A stretch of DNA of 64,000 nt, taken from Dryomyza anilis (taxonomy: Eukaryota; Arthropoda; Insecta; Diptera; Dryomyzidae). Positions 1 through 13,675 of the stretch are shown piece by piece. Position 1 is the stretch's first letter; every line of letters starts with the position of its first letter. The notes beneath the pieces were generated by a model. It made no database searches and was not told the DNA's origin. It was given only the letters and a program-made list of their open reading frames with translations. The stretch covers positions 7,336,501-7,400,500 of the forward strand of contig OX638133.1 in assembly GCA_951804985.1 (NCBI GenBank), in the 5' to 3' direction. A program made the translations under genes and the position numbers.

Positions 1-55
1 GATGTAACTTTTTGGCTATATTTACGATTTTCTTTTTCTGTGTATATGTCAAAGT

Positions 56-370
56 AGTCGCGGTAGCTCAGTTGTTAGTGCGTTGGACTGCGAGCCGAAA
101 GGTCCCCGGTTCAAGCCTGGACTGGGGCTAACAACATCTTTTCATAGAAACATTTTTCTATACCGCGCTACCTCTCGGCAGTAAATTGCAAACTTACGAG
201 AGTAAAACTTTGCCTATGAAAAGCTTTCACCCGCCGTTCGGATTCGGCAATGTACTGTAGGTCCCACCACTTTGAGTACAAATATAACACGCACAGCTCA
301 AAATGGTGAGAGAGCTCGGCGTAAGTTCGTATAGGACTGTAGTGCCAAACTATTATTATTATTATAATTA
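56..370 (+). mobile_element. tRNA-derived SINE (family 1), copy 1
   Basis: The copy starts with a tRNA-like head of about 75 bp. It contains an A-box-like stretch (TAGCTCAGTTGTTAGTGCG) and a B-box-like stretch (GGTTCAAGCCT), the internal RNA polymerase III promoter elements. A roughly 230-bp body shared with the copies at 13.7, 30.3 and 56.3 kb follows, and the copy ends in a TTA-repeat tail. The acceptor-stem ends do not pair well and the unit recurs with the same body, so this is a retroposon and not a tRNA gene. Confidence 0.8.
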
Positions 371-754
371 TATGTCAAATTTACTACAAATATTTATAGC
401 ATTTGATACTTAAATTTAGCTGTCATATGGCCCTACCTCGGTAGTGGAAACAATAGATTTATCAAATTGGGGAACGCACTAAAACTAAAAAGTATGCGAC
501 AAGGGGTACTGGAAATTCTTAGATGTAATGACGGATATACTTGAGAGCGTCTAGAAAAGGGCTCAAAATAAATACGCAAATGTTTAGAACATAAAGTGAC
601 TTCTTCGATTTACACTTCTAAAATCACCTTGCTCGGACAGGCCTTCTATAACTCCATAAAAGAAGTGCCGAAGACGGTGTTGGGTAAATCTCGAAATTTG
701 ATCTCAACGAAAATCATTATGAAAGATCGTTGTACTCAACAAAACGAGAAAATA

Positions 755-1690
755 ATTTTGTCATTCATCAATATAATAAATTTATTCATAAATATTATGA
801 ATTTTTTTCATTAACTACCAGATTCATCATATTGAAACCACCGTTCATTAAATGATATATTGATGAATACATTCATTTATATATATATATATGAAATTGT
901 TCGTACTATCGGACATCATAGTAAGGAACGAAATATTCAATACATTTGAATTTGAATCGTCATATTGATGAATTTGTTCATAATACTTATGAATATAATA
1001 TTCAATATAATGATTATTGTTGAACTAATATTTTTTTTTTCAAAATAAATTAATTGATGGAATTTTTTTACGAATTTAAAAAAAAATATTTTTTATTTTT
1101 ATTAATTTTAAATTTTTATAAAAAAAAAAACAGAAAAAAAATGGAAAAAAAAATTGTCCGCAGAAATATTTTTTTCGAAATTTTTTTTTTTTTAGAATAA
1201 AAAAAAATTCTTTAAAAAAATATATATATATATTTTTATTAGTATACATTTTTATTAATAAAATGATGTAATTATAAATAAATATATTATAAAATATGTT
1301 ACTAATTTATGTCGAGCAAGCATTATATAAGAAAAAACGTACAAGAACTACTTGCGAACTGAGAAGTGCGGCAAAAAATGAACCAAAAATAAATATTTTA
1401 TTGAAATTTGGTTTAATGAACAGCATTCTGCAATATGAAGTTAAATAAATATTTTTATTGAAATTTGGTTTAATGAATAGCATTCTTCAATATGAAGTAA
1501 AATATGTTGAATTTTATGTTCTTGTTCATTAATATGATGAAACGTATTCTTCGCAAACAATTCATCATATTGCACAACACTTTTTCGACAGTTAGCAAGC
1601 GTTCATAATATTTATGATCGCATTCATAACAGTGATGTCGATAGTCATTAATATTATGAATGGTTCTTCAATACAAAAGTAACATTTAAA
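755..1690. mobile_element. Foldback MITE family F1, degenerate copy
   Basis: AT-rich foldback built of short palindromes such as CATCATATTGATGAAT and ATTCATAATATTTATGAAT. Its arms match the better preserved copies at 5.35-7.22, 40.1-40.8 and 61.6-63.0 kb. The middle is a poly-A/poly-T-rich loop. There is no transposase reading frame. The ends are eroded and the limits approximate. Short reading frames overlapping it are by-products of the repeat. Confidence 0.6.
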
Positions 1691-1857
1691 TAGGACTAAA
1701 CAATTGCAAAAAATTAGAGAATTCTATACGGTATATCAATAGATATAAATTAAATAGTCGTCGTTCCGGACGGGACAATAACTGAAGTGCATGTCGAGGA
1801 AATCATGGTTTGAAGAACGAAATTCTCTGTGTAGACATCTCATATATCAATTCTATA

Positions 1858-2331
1858 CACACAAAAAACAAATTTCACCAACTACCAGTATTCATCATAT
1901 TGATGATTTCATTCATAGAACTAAAATCGTATTTTTTCAGTGTTTTTCGTTTTTTATATATTTTATATCATCAAATTTCAAACAAAAATTGGTATCCATT
2001 TACACATTTACGTATTTATAATTCTTATAAGATTTATGATATTTAAATTAATATGGTTTGAAGAACAAAATTCATCAATATGATGTTCCCTTTTTCATTA
2101 ATATGATGAAATGGAGGCTTCGAATAATTAGCAATTAAATATTATAAATCATTTATGTATTATAAATACATAAATGTGTAAATGGAGACTAATTTGTGTT
2201 TGAAATTTGATGTTAAAAAAAATATTGAAAATGAAAAACATTTAAAAAATACGATTTTAATTCAATGAATGAATTCATCAATTTATTGAATCCAGGTAGT
2301 TGATGAAATTTTTGGTAAATTTTTGTGTGTG
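1858..2331. mobile_element. Foldback MITE family F2, copy a
   Basis: Terminal inverted repeats begin CACACAAAAA and end TTTTTGTGTGTG, with TA on both sides as the probable target duplication. The arms carry a CACCAACTACCAGTATTCAT block and a shared GAACTAAAATCGTA segment. The same unit is at 6410-6913 and, truncated, at 48.93 kb. It encodes nothing. Confidence 0.7.
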
Positions 2332-5300
2332 TATAATTCACGGTTGCTGATTTTAGCTGCATACTCGGTTTTTTTCTATTACGTAACGTTTTTAAGAAAA
2401 TAGCTATCGAATTTTCAGGTTCTTTTCAGCCACGTTTTAGTATTAAAAAAATACCGTCCCTTGCACAATCAGTTTTTCAAAAAACTGTAAACGCAATTTT
2501 TCTCTCAATTTTCAAAACTAATTACAATATACCTATAAATACTATTATTCCGATAGGTTTTTAAGATATTGGAATGTAAACTCAAAAAATATTGATTTTT
2601 TTAGACTATTTTTGGACGAGTTTTTTTAACATTGTACATCATGATAAATAAGAAAATAATTTATGCTTATGAAGATCATAGTTCAAACTAACGATAAAAA
2701 TTACTAAAATTTGTGTAACTATTATGTTTTTTTTTTAATATGCTCAATCAACACAGTTCCCCTTAAAACTGTTAAAATTTCAAAAACTTGTTCATTTTAC
2801 ATACAAATTATTCAAAATAGTATTTTTTTTACAAATTTTTCTCAAAAACGCCACGTAATAGGAAAAACTGTAAGAATAAACATTTTTTTGTTAATAATGT
2901 GGGATAAAAAATAGAGCCACAGCACTCAGACAGGGTTATATCCATTGTTCTGTGACCCAGTTCACGGAATAAACATACTTTAAATATGAATTAATGATAT
3001 TTTCAGATGAGGGGCATTAGTATTTTTATTGAAAATTGTTTATATGAAAGAGTACCAAAATTAACTTCTCAGGGAATATTTTAAAAAGTGGAGCAATTAC
3101 AAAAAAAGTTTGTACTTTTGGCAGTTAGTTTGGACTATGCTCTAGATAACCATACATCATTGTTTTGTTTATCATTAAATCCGAAATAATAAAAAAATAT
3201 TGTCAAAAAAAAAACAAAACTTTCCGAGTTTAGATTCAATTATCTTAAAAACGTATTGAAATATTAGGATTCAATGATATATTAAAATTAGTCTAGACAA
3301 TAAAAAGAAAAAATGCGTTCAAGTTTTTCGATTAAACTATTTTTCCATGGAATTATATTTTTTATTCTAAGTAGTGGTTGAAAATGACTTAAAAATACTA
3401 TTGTAATTTTCTCAAAAACGTTACATAACAAGAAAAAACTGAGTATGCAGTCAAACTCTGCACCAGCGAATTATATAGAATTGATGTATGGAATGCCCAT
3501 GTCAAAAATCGTGTTGGGTAGTGTCTTTAATATTCGCCTGAACAGAGAGTAGTGGACCAAGTTGGTATATGTGAGGCATTCGGCGCCACCCTAACCTAAT
3601 CTTACCTAAATATCAATTATATAAAAATCCATTTCATTTGCAATTTTTAATTATCTTTATCTAATTATAAATTTTCTTGACAATATTACATATCACACAT
3701 CTGAATCGTTGTTTCTTATGGACGCCACAAAGTTAATAAATGGTATATTCTATACGAAGTGCTGATCTAATAACATACTACAGACACTAATTTGCTAATT
3801 TACAAAATGTACTCATTTCTTTGGCATTTATTATAGACAAAATTAAAATCAAAACTACTTAGTAGTTTCCAAGAACCAAAAACGAAATATTAAATTTTGA
3901 AATTAAACAACATTTTCATAGAATTCTCCGTTAAAATGCTATAGAGGGGGAATGCATTAAATTGAGTTTGCATTTGCGTCAGTCTGTTCAAAATTTATCG
4001 CTTATTGTGGGCACAGAAAGAGGATGATGACGTGGTCCATTTTAAACAGAATATGCAATAAATTTATCAATATTGTCTATGAATAGAACGACGGGTCAAG
4101 TATAGAATTGTGTGCATTTATTTATTTATATTTCTTATTTTAGTTCTCATTGATCTCCAGTATCTGCTATTGCGTTGTTGGCAAAAATTTATTTGTATAT
4201 TTTTGGCAAAAATTTATTATTTTCTTGGTGTAAATTTATGAGAAATGACAAAACGTTGGTTGGCAGCGGCCGAATTTTATAGGTAACCCTACTGGTTCAT
4301 GGTCAAATAATAGCGTTCATTGTGAGCTCTTTTTTTGTCTTTTTATCTTAATATTTATTTGAATAGCTATTATACATTTGTTTAAGAAACGGTTTTTGTA
4401 ATTTTTGGGTTGCTTTATTTGTTTTGCACTTTTTCGGTAAATTTTTAAAACTTTTTTTTATATTTTATATTGTATTTTTTTGTATTATGGGGTAGTACAG
4501 CTTTCATTGGTGTGACCTTTATTTAAATATTTTCTGCATTAATTAGACCTACGTGAGGCACTTCTACTAAAGGGCTTTGTATACCACACTTTTATCTAAC
4601 AATCATCATACTTATTATATATTTTTTCCGCTGTTTTCTTTTCTCAGTTCGCACTTGTAAACACGCCGCAATTAAATAATTAACGCAATATGCCTTTTGC
4701 TTTAGTTGCAAGACAAGAAATGACGTCCCTGAAGTTTTTGCGCCGTTAATTGTTTGTTTTGTTTTTATGCAAAAAGTTTATTTATTTTACTTTTATTATT
4801 AGCATTTTATTTGGTAATATTTTTGCAAATTTCTGTTTGTTTTGGCGGCGTCAATTTTACTTGACGACGTGACTAATTAATTAGTTAACTACGCAACATA
4901 TTGAATTGATGATGTCGCAAATATTGTTGCCCATTAAGAAATTATTAAGAAAAACACATTATTTTTGTCAATTGCAAATAACGTAGATGTTATTTTCTTA
5001 ACTTGTGAAATCCTTTGAATAAGAATTTTATGTTTATATTTATAAAATATTAATCAGGCGTAACTTTTACACATTAATATAGTTTTTAAATGTAAATCAA
5101 ATACGTATTTATTTGAAAGACATTTTCTTTTAAACAAAATAGTGGCACATTGAACAGCTCTCGATCGAATTTCGAATCAATTTCATATACATTTTTTAAA
5201 TAAACGATTTCAATTCGATACTTCAATACAAAACAATGTTTTTATATGAATTCAAATACATATTGCAGTAAAAATAAATACAGAATATGGAAAAAGAAAT

Positions 5301-5351
5301 GCATATTTTGTATTTTTTTACATTTTTATGATGTTAAAAAAAATGCAGATA
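2332..5351. other. Gene-free AT-rich stretch
   Basis: No exon, RNA gene or complete transposon is recognisable. The only identified piece is a tail of SINE family 2 near 2915-2965. A few hairpins and poly-T tracts are present. It lies 3' of the visible thin exons on the minus strand, so it is probably inside a long intron of that gene or in its 3' part. Confidence 0.5.
2912..2966 (-). repeat. 3' fragment of SINE family 2
   Basis: The block CACAGCACTCAGACAG, followed by a TATATCCATTGT-like and a CTGTGA block, matches the tail of the tRNA-headed element at 29.8-30.0 kb. The tRNA head is absent, so this is a truncated copy. Confidence 0.5.
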
Positions 5352-5478
5352 CACAGATAAAAAAATCATAATTATGATGAATTTATTCATAATTATTATG
5401 AATTTTTTCACCAACTACCAGATTCATTATTTTGAAACCACCGTTCATTAAATGACTTATTGATGAATGCATTCATTA

Positions 5479-5903
5479 CCCTAGTAGAAATTTTGGTAGG
5501 GCCATGGTCATGAAGTGATCATGTCATTATTTGAGATGATAGGGATATGACGAGGCCCATAATGTCCTTGTAACGCAGTGTCCCTATCATGTACTGACCT
5601 CAGGCCATGATCATGTACTGATCGGACAATTCCGAGTAATATTTACTCGACAATTGCCTTGTCTGAGCACGAGCATAATAGGCTTTCTCTCATTAATCTC
5701 GATCATTGCCTGATACTAATTTCGTTATGAGGAACAAATAATGTAGCTATGATCGGGAACATTGACTGTTAAGATAATGTAAACCCTGCTATGGTAAGCA
5801 TGATAAGGGCATGCAAAGGCAATGATCATATTTTCTCTAATAGGGCTTCCCAACGAAAACCCGATCATTTCCCGATGGCGCATCGGGCAAATTTCTACTA
5901 GGG
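5479..5903. mobile_element. 425-bp Tc1/mariner-like MITE (CCCTAGTAG termini)
   Basis: The termini are CCCTAGTAGAAATTT and its complement AAATTTCTACTAGGG (15 bp, perfect), with TA immediately outside both ends. The interior is richer in GC than its surroundings and repeats GATCATG/CATGATC-like words. There is no transposase. TA duplication is typical of Tc1/mariner elements, but assignment to that superfamily is inference. Related termini or words occur near 16.25, 57.84, 59.2 and 61.3-61.5 kb. Confidence 0.75.
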
Positions 5904-6409
5904 TATATATATTAACTTTTTATAGTGAAGAACGAAATATTCAATACAATGAATTTCAAACGTTATATTGATGAATTTTTCATAATATTTATCAATATGA
6001 TAAATATTGTTGAACTAATATTTTTTTTTTCAAAATAAATGAATTGATGGACATTTTTTTACGAATTTTTTTGAAAATAATTCGAAAAAAAAGTGTTGTT
6101 GTAAAAATTGTATTTAAAAACATCAGAAAAAAAAATAAAAAAAAATTATTTTTCAAAACAAAAAATTATTCGAAAAAAAAATATTTGGAAAAAAATAATT
6201 TACGAAAATAATTTTGTTTTTTTTTCAAAAATAAATTTTTCAAACAATTTCTTTTTTTGTAAATATATTTTTTTATAAATAGAACTTTTTATTAATAAAA
6301 AGTTATAATTATAAATAAATATATTATAAAACGTTTTACTAAATTATGCATGTCGAGCAATCATGATATAAGAAATAACACCCAAGAACTAATTGAGAAC
6401 TGAGAAGTA

Positions 6410-6913
6410 CACACAAAAAAATATGACCAAAAATATGACCAAAAATATCACCAAAAATTTCACCAACCACCAGTATTCATCATATTGATGATTTCAGACA
6501 TTGAACTAACATCGTATTTTTTCAATGTTTTTCACTTTTAATATTTTTTATAACATCAAATTTAAAAAAAAAATTGTCTACATTTACACATTTATGTATT
6601 TATAATTCGTATAAGATTTATGCTATTTAAATTAATGTGGTTTGATGAGCAAAATTCATCAATATGATGTACATTATTCATTAATATGATGAAATGGAGT
6701 CTTCGCATAATTAGCAATTAAATATTATAACTCGTATAAGAATTCTAAATACATAAATGTGTAAATGGAGACAAATTTGAGTTTGAATTTGATGTTAAAA
6801 AAATATTGAAAATGAAAAACATTTAAAACATACAATTTTAGTTCAATGAATGAAATCATCAATATGATGAATACTGGTAGTTGGAGAAATTTTTGGTGAT
6901 ATTATTTTGTGTG
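6410..6913. mobile_element. Foldback MITE F2, copy b
   Basis: CACACAAAAAAATA to TTATTTTGTGTG with TA outside both ends, inserted in the middle of the F1 foldback. The arms share TTTCACCAACCACCAGTATT and the complementary block with copy a at 1858-2331. Confidence 0.75.
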
Positions 6914-7639
6914 TACGGCAAAAAAGAAACAAAAAATAAATATTTTGATTGAAATTTTGTTTAATGAACAGCATTCTTCAATATGATGAACATATATGTT
7001 GTATTTTACATTTTGGTTCATTAATTTGATGAAACGTATTCATCACATACATTTCATCATATTGAAGAACACTTTTTCGACAGTTACCAAACGTTCATCA
7101 TATTTATGATCGCTTTCAAACCATTGATGTCATTAGTCATTAATATTGTGAATGGTGCTTCAATACAATAAATCATGGTTTGAAGAATGGGATTCATCAA
7201 TATGATGAACATTTTTTTTCTGTGTACATATTTCTGAAATGTTTATGTACAAAAACAGTACATTAATGTAGTTAAATTTATCATAATAAAATGAACTACA
7301 TAAATGTAGAAAAAACAATTGTAATAGTTTTTGAAAATCAAATGCGTATTTATTTTATTTTTTCTCTTTCTTTTAAAAATGATACTTTTCCTTCAAGTGT
7401 ATTAAAAATATTAGGACATATTACAGCTCTCGAATAAAATTTCAATACAATTTCAATACAATTTCATATAAATATTTTCAATAAACGATTTAAATTCGAT
7501 ATCTCAATATAAAACAATGTTTTCCAATTGAATTCAAACCGCTTAAATTCGTTTGGAACACATTTCTTTCTATAGAAACAAGGAACCGGAACCAGTACCG
7601 GGACTTTTCCGAATATTGGAACCGGAATCGAAACGATGG

Positions 7640-8640
7640 ACCACAGAATTTTCATACAACGCCTATGGGAATACTATCAAAAGATGGAAGAGACCCGATT
7701 AAATACATTTAAATTAATAAATTTTAATAATCCGGATAGATTAGAAAGGTCCCGAAAATAATTAAACGAGATAAATCGTCGTTAAGTCCATTTTTCGAAA
7801 ATATCGAGATGAGTATGCCACTATAATAAAAACGAACTCATCTTTACGTTGGAAAATTCCGCATAGTCCTACATCCTACCAAACCGACGATATTAAAAAT
7901 GAAAAATCACTAACTCCAAATATTCAAAAATTCAGTTCAGTGAAAATAACTCAAGTCCACAATTAGCCCATAAAAAGTGGCCGATCAAATCTATTTTTGA
8001 CTAAACTATAGAAGAAGTTCTACATGGACATTCCTAATCAAAAAATACTATAATAATGGTAATATTATAGTATAAGTCAAATTTATAAAAGTCTTAGTAA
8101 TTTTTCACTGGTCGGCAATCGTGGAAATCTGAATAAAACGTTGCCGAGTCCACAAAAATGGTCGGATTTCAACGGATTAAATGATAGATATTATGCAGTT
8201 CTTTCATCTCCAATGCAAACTGAAATCCGATACAATTATTTGAATAAACTATAGCACAGTTACTGTTTATATGGGACTTAGTTATTTTTCACTGAACGAT
8301 AAAGAAGACAATAACAAACTAATTTTTTTTTTTTGCATTTTGTAGCGGAATGTGTAGTCTATACTATAAGCTTAGCACTATTTGAAACCAAAAATATTCT
8401 GATTTGTTACGGTAATTTATATCTTTAAAAGCATTTATCTCAATACTCAATTTTTGGATTTAGTGACTTTTCACTGAACGACGACGAAATAGTCTTGGAC
8501 TAAAATTTCTCTTTGTAGTATTGACTGCGATTTTTCAGGAATATTATATTTTAAGAAATGTATAGCAGGCTGTACAATTTTGTGGAATTTGAATGGCAGA
8601 TTCACGGCATATTTTAGGGACAAGCAGTCAGTCAGCTAAT
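7640..8640. repeat. Diverged tandem repeat-like region
   Basis: Blocks resembling AGTTATTTTTCACTGAACG recur at roughly 190-bp spacing, near 7.9 (inverted sense), 8.1, 8.28 and 8.46 kb. They alternate with other shared words such as TAAACTATAG. This looks like an old satellite-like or retroelement remnant. No reading frame is conserved between blocks. Confidence 0.35.
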
Positions 8641-8758
8641 GTTTAAATTAGGTCGAAAAAATGTTTCAAATGTTTCCCTACCAATAATGTAGCCCGGGGT
8701 AGTTAAATATGCCAATATATTTTTTAAAAACATTTCTAAAACGATTTTTTTGTTTATA

Positions 8759-9095
8759 CACTCAAAATAATAATCGACGTAAATATAGCAACCGATATTA
8801 ATTGCATTCATTAATGCATCCAGCATTGAAATTCACTAATTTAATGAAAACCTTTCTATTCTTCGTTAAATCAGCAATTCCGTTTGCTAATATGAATATG
8901 TATACGTCAATGCAGCAAATTATTTAATCGGCTAAATATTTTGCTGCATTGACGTACAAATAATCATATTAGCGAACGTAATTATATAACGAAAAAAAGC
9001 AAATATTTTCATTAAATTAGGGAAATTCATTGGTGGATTGATTAATGAATGCAATTAATATCGGTTGCTATATTTACGTCGATAATTTTTCTGTG
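8759..9095. mobile_element. Foldback MITE F4 (long form), copy a
   Basis: Near-perfect long inverted repeat. One end reads AATAATCGACGTAAATATAG and the other is its complement ending in TTTTTCTGTG. A second palindrome around TACGTCAATGCAGCAAAT sits at the centre. The copy at 63.47-63.78 kb has the same long form. TA lies on the left and TT on the right. Confidence 0.8.
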
Positions 9096-11767
9096 TTATG
9101 GTTTCGTATTTGATTATAGTTTAAAAAAATTAACGTTATCAGGTTAAAATTGTGGTAAAAACTGATTTACTTTAAAAACCTTTTTTTTTCTCATGTTTTT
9201 TTTTATGTTCTAAATGTTCTAAAATTGATTTTCAATAGAAATACAATTATTTGAACCCAATTTAATTTCTTTCACAGAACAATAAAGTTTGTAACTTGAT
9301 TGAAAAATTTATGTTACATTAAAAATCGAATTCAGAGAACGGACAAAAAAAAATAAAATTCGATAACATGAAAAAATAAATAACGATTTCAATTGAAAGT
9401 TTGCAAATGACGGAAAATTTCACAATTATATTGAAATATATTTTTATATTTTATTAAAAAAAAAACAGTTAAATGAGAAAACTTTCTAAATAACTTTTAA
9501 ATGATTATATTGTATTTACAAATATCATTATGATGATGCATGATAAATAAGCGCTGAAGAACAAACAATCAAAAACACTCGAACTGTGAAACTCAAATAA
9601 ATACAACATAATAAAAGTGTTTAGAGTTGACAGCACAAGTAGTCTATAGGATTTCGAAAAAGGTAAAGATTTAACAAAAAAAAAAGCGGCTTATTCAAAT
9701 TCCCAGTAAGATGAGAAAATTTCACTGGAAATCTACAAAAAGTTTTACAAAGTCCAAAAGTATGCAATTTTCATTATTAAATAACCATTAATACTACTTT
9801 TAAAAAACACTCAGCACACAAGCCAAATAAATAACTTAGCTACAATTGTTGTAGTATCAAATGACAATAAGGAAAATAGGCTTAAATTAAAAAAGAAAAA
9901 TAAAAGAAAACCTTATAAACAAATAAAACAAAAACGCCGAAGACGTGGGCTAATTACAAATGTTGCTAAATATTAGAAGCACAAAAAAAAGGTAAAATCT
10001 TAAAACGATTTGCATAGAAGAGCACTAAGGAATATCAACAACAGCAGTAGAAATGATTTTTGACCCAAACTTTTATTATAGCATTTTTTGTTTTACTTTT
10101 TGTGCAACTCTGAGTTTTTGACTTTTGTTATTTTCAATACAAAAAGTTAAATTAAGTTTTAATATTATTCGCATTTTGTTGGACATATCATTTATATTCT
10201 GGGTATTTGATATACCACCCCTTAGATACTATTTTAACTTTGAGTTTTATATGATTTTGTGTGAATTTTAATTTGTCTGCGTATAATTAATACAAGCTTA
10301 AATTTCTGCAGAATTACGTTAATGAAAAAATACATAACTGAAAATGTAGCTAATATTTCAAAAATATAACTTTGTCACAATCTTACGACGTAATGCCATG
10401 CAGCTGATGGTTTTTCGTGGTAGTGCGACTTATTAATACCATGAAATGTAAACCCATGAACTCTAAAGTGGTCCCTCTTGTTTGTTTTGTGGTTTAATCA
10501 TTTGTGAATCGTTGAATGAGCTTAAAAAGTTAATACTAAATATTTTCTCCACTATATAAAGAAAATCTTTTATATAACTTTGGAGTATTGCAAAATTAAG
10601 TCACCCACTACTTTTTCTGATTATTTTTAAAAGAAGTTATTTCTTGGATATTGCTTTTAGTAGATGTTGTGAAAAATGTACAATGAAATGAATTGTTTGA
10701 AAATAATTCATGAATTTTTTGTAATTTGTATTAATTGCAGTTTAATAGAGAATTTAAATTATTTTCATTTATTAGATTAACTAAGTGCATTACAATTAAT
10801 AATCGAACTAAAACAATTCAAATAGTATTAAAATATATTATTTGAGAAATTATATAGCATAGCATTTAAAAATTAATTTGCTTTTGAACATTTTAATTAT
10901 TATTATAAAATAATTCATTGAAAACACAATTCAAAATGCATTATATAATAAATAATAAAAACAGCAACACTTTTTTATCAGTTTTCAAAAACACAACATA
11001 TTTTCCTGTTAAATCCGCTTTCTATAACGTTTGATGTACGGTCTATAATGATCGTATTTTGTGTGTATTTCATGTAATAAGAAAAATAAATAAAATTGTA
11101 TCAGTCAATTTGCAAATATGAAAAAAACAACACATTTTGGGCAGTTTAATTAAAAAATATATAATTAGCAGCATTTTGACAGTATTATTTACCTATTTGG
11201 CAGTTTTTATTTTTATTTTTTGGTTAACTTTTAGACCACTATTTGGTGGTAAATATATATTATATATTTTTGCAAATGTTATCGATGATTTTTGGCAAAT
11301 GGTGTCGATGTTATGAGAAGGTTAAATATTTCGAAAGTACTCGCAATATGACGCGTATCAGAAAAAGTAGTGCCAACACATTTACTCCTATGTCTCGCAC
11401 AAATGCTAGGCTACAAGATGGCGGCATTTTACAATGAAAAGAGAGAAAGAGAGCAGAACAAAATACAACAAATAAATTACCATTAAGGGCAGAGTGTTAT
11501 TTATTTGGAGAAATGTATTTTATAGGAGAACAAAATGTAGAAGTTTTTATAATTATGAACATAATTTGATGGCAGTATTTGCAAAAAGTTTTCAGTCGTT
11601 TTTGAAGAGCCCAAAATCTTTTATGTTTTCTATACATTTAAAGTTTCGATATTCTTAGTTTTCGTTTACAAACTAAATACCGAAAATTATAGGCGCTATT
11701 TTAAAAAGTAAGAGAAATGTCTTTAAAATGTATTTGATTTTACTACATTGACATAGTTATTTTTGTA
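9096..11767. other. Gene-free AT-rich stretch
   Basis: Nothing is recognisable beyond homopolymer runs and short repeats. No exon with acceptable splice sites and no RNA gene was seen. Confidence 0.5.
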
Positions 11768-11964
11768 CACTGAAAAAAATAATCGACGTAAATATAGCAA
11801 TCGACATTAATTGCATTCATTAATCAATCATGGTAGCAATCGGAATTGCTGAATTAACAAAGAATAGCAAATTTTTTCATTAAATTAGTGAATTTCATTG
11901 CTGGATTGATTAATGAATGCAATTAATATCGGTTGCTATATTTACGTCGATTAATTTTTCTATG
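11768..11964. mobile_element. Foldback MITE F4 (short form), copy b
   Basis: CACTGAAAAAAATAATCGACG to CGATTAATTTTTCTATG with TA on both sides. It lacks the central palindrome of the long form, so it is an internally deleted derivative. Confidence 0.8.
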
Positions 11965-12513
11965 TAGGGAGAACCATTACTTATATTTATTGCTTTTCTA
12001 TACAAAATTTAACATTTGTTTTGAAAATATCTATATTTTTGTATTTATTCAAATGTCCTTATATATGTAGATAAAGTACTGCATTTATATATACTACATT
12101 ATGTATTTATTTGAATGTAATAAAAAATTCAAAAAAAAACAAATACATGCTACAGTTTCTGCAATATTAAAAATATTGAAAAATTAATATCTATTTCATT
12201 GTGTATTGAAATCAATTAAAATAAATATATTTAAAAATTTGAAATATTGTAGTGCTATATTTTTTCAAAACAAATAGCGACATGTAGTAAATTTTACTGT
12301 ATTAATATTCTTGATGCATATTTATGAAGCTATCAAAAACTTATATTGAAAATATATTTATAAAATCGATTAAAAATGTCCTCAAGGTTCCAAATATACC
12401 AGTTTTTCCAGTATAAATTGTACTAATCACATGTTCGGGTACTGTTAATTATATTTTATACTTTTAGTAAGACATTATGCATAATCTGAACATAATCCAG
12501 TCTTTATAATATG

Positions 12514-12846
12514 CTCTAGTAGATATTAAAGGGTTTTTCAACAGGGACGCTACAAAAGTAGAGCGACAGGGATAGCAAACGAAACGATATTTCTTGCCGC
12601 TCTTTTGACATTTCCTTTCAGTAAGGTTTGCCATTTCATAATGGCGAGATATACGAATTCGAATTTCGGTAGTAAATTTTAATAATTTCGACTCGTTGTT
12701 GGCACGTATATCTTTCCATCATGCAATGGCAAACCTTACTGAAGAGAAATGTCAAAAGAGCGGCAAGAAATATGGCGTCGTTTGCTGTCCCTGTCGCTCT
12801 ACTTTTATAGCGTCCCTGTTGAAAAACCCTTTAATATCTACTAGAG
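12514..12846. mobile_element. Inverted-repeat MITE F5, copy a
   Basis: The arms read CTCTAGTAGATATTAAAGGG, then GTTTTTCAACAGGGACGC, and both are repeated in complement at the right end. The inverted repeat includes a roughly 100-bp segment with TTTGCCATTTC and ACGTATATCTTTCCATCATG-like words. A derivative with the same terminal motif lies directly to the right (12847-12945). A second copy is at 59.4-59.7 kb. No transposase is encoded. Confidence 0.7.
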
Positions 12847-12945
12847 GAAGCTACAAAAGTAGAGCAACAGGGATCTACTTTTGTAGCTTCCCTGTTGAAA
12901 AACCCTTGATAAAAACTTGTGTAGCGCTCTTATTGAAAAACCCTT
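12847..12945. repeat. Short F5-derived hairpin
   Basis: AAGCTACAAAAGTAGAGC is followed by its complement CTACTTTTGTAGCTT and by two further GTTGAAAAACCC-type ends. This looks like a chain of partly deleted F5 termini next to the full copy. Confidence 0.5.
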
Positions 12946-13675
12946 TATATTATGTTTCTGATTTCGAACTGCTCGGACAAAATTGTTTACTGATGATTTA
13001 TGAATAATACATTCATAAATCATATTTTTTCGTATAATTGTATTTATGAATAATATTCATGAATTATGTATATTACTAAAAAATGCACAAAATTTGGATA
13101 CAAATTATAAATCACTATGTATTTATTATGAATAGGATTCATAAATTTTACAAATTTTATTATGAATCATAAAAATCGAAATTATACTTGTGTTACTTAT
13201 TGCATATTAATTTTATAAATGCAAAATTCACGTCAGTTGGGAAATACCAAATCATAGCTCCAGTTAAATGAGTGAATAAACTGAAAAATATGTAATTTGA
13301 AAAGAAATTTAACAGATATCTATGTTAAAGTGAAGTATATTTCTTTTTTTTAATGTTCGTTTCATGTGTGTACTGACTTAATATTTTTTTTTTTCAAATA
13401 CGATACTTTTCACTTTATTAGGCATAATTTGGATTTGTTTTTCCATCTGGTGACTCAGAATATTTGTGACAATGTATGAAATTTTAATCATGTATTATGA
13501 ATAATAAATCATAAATGTATTCCACAACCTATTCACAATTAATCATGACTTATGAATATATTGTTCATAAAACTTGAATAAACATACGCCAGATTTTATT
13601 CACTTAAACATAATAATTGATTTTTACTATAATCATTTTTTATTCATAATATATGAATAAAAACCAAATCATTAA

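Larger units (their letters stand above)
5352..7224. mobile_element. Foldback MITE F1, copy b, with two nested insertions
   Basis: It runs from CACAGATAAAAAAA to TTTTTTCTGTG with TA on both sides. Two younger elements interrupt it: a CCCTAGTAG-ended element at 5479-5903 and an F2 element at 6410-6913. Each of these is itself flanked by TA. Removing both restores an F1 foldback like that at 40.1-40.8 kb. The order of insertion is therefore readable directly. Confidence 0.75.

Noticed and set aside
56..135. Functional tRNA gene
   Set aside because: A and B boxes are present, but the acceptor stem does not pair, the unit continues into a 230-bp shared body and it is repeated with a target-site duplication, so it is a SINE.
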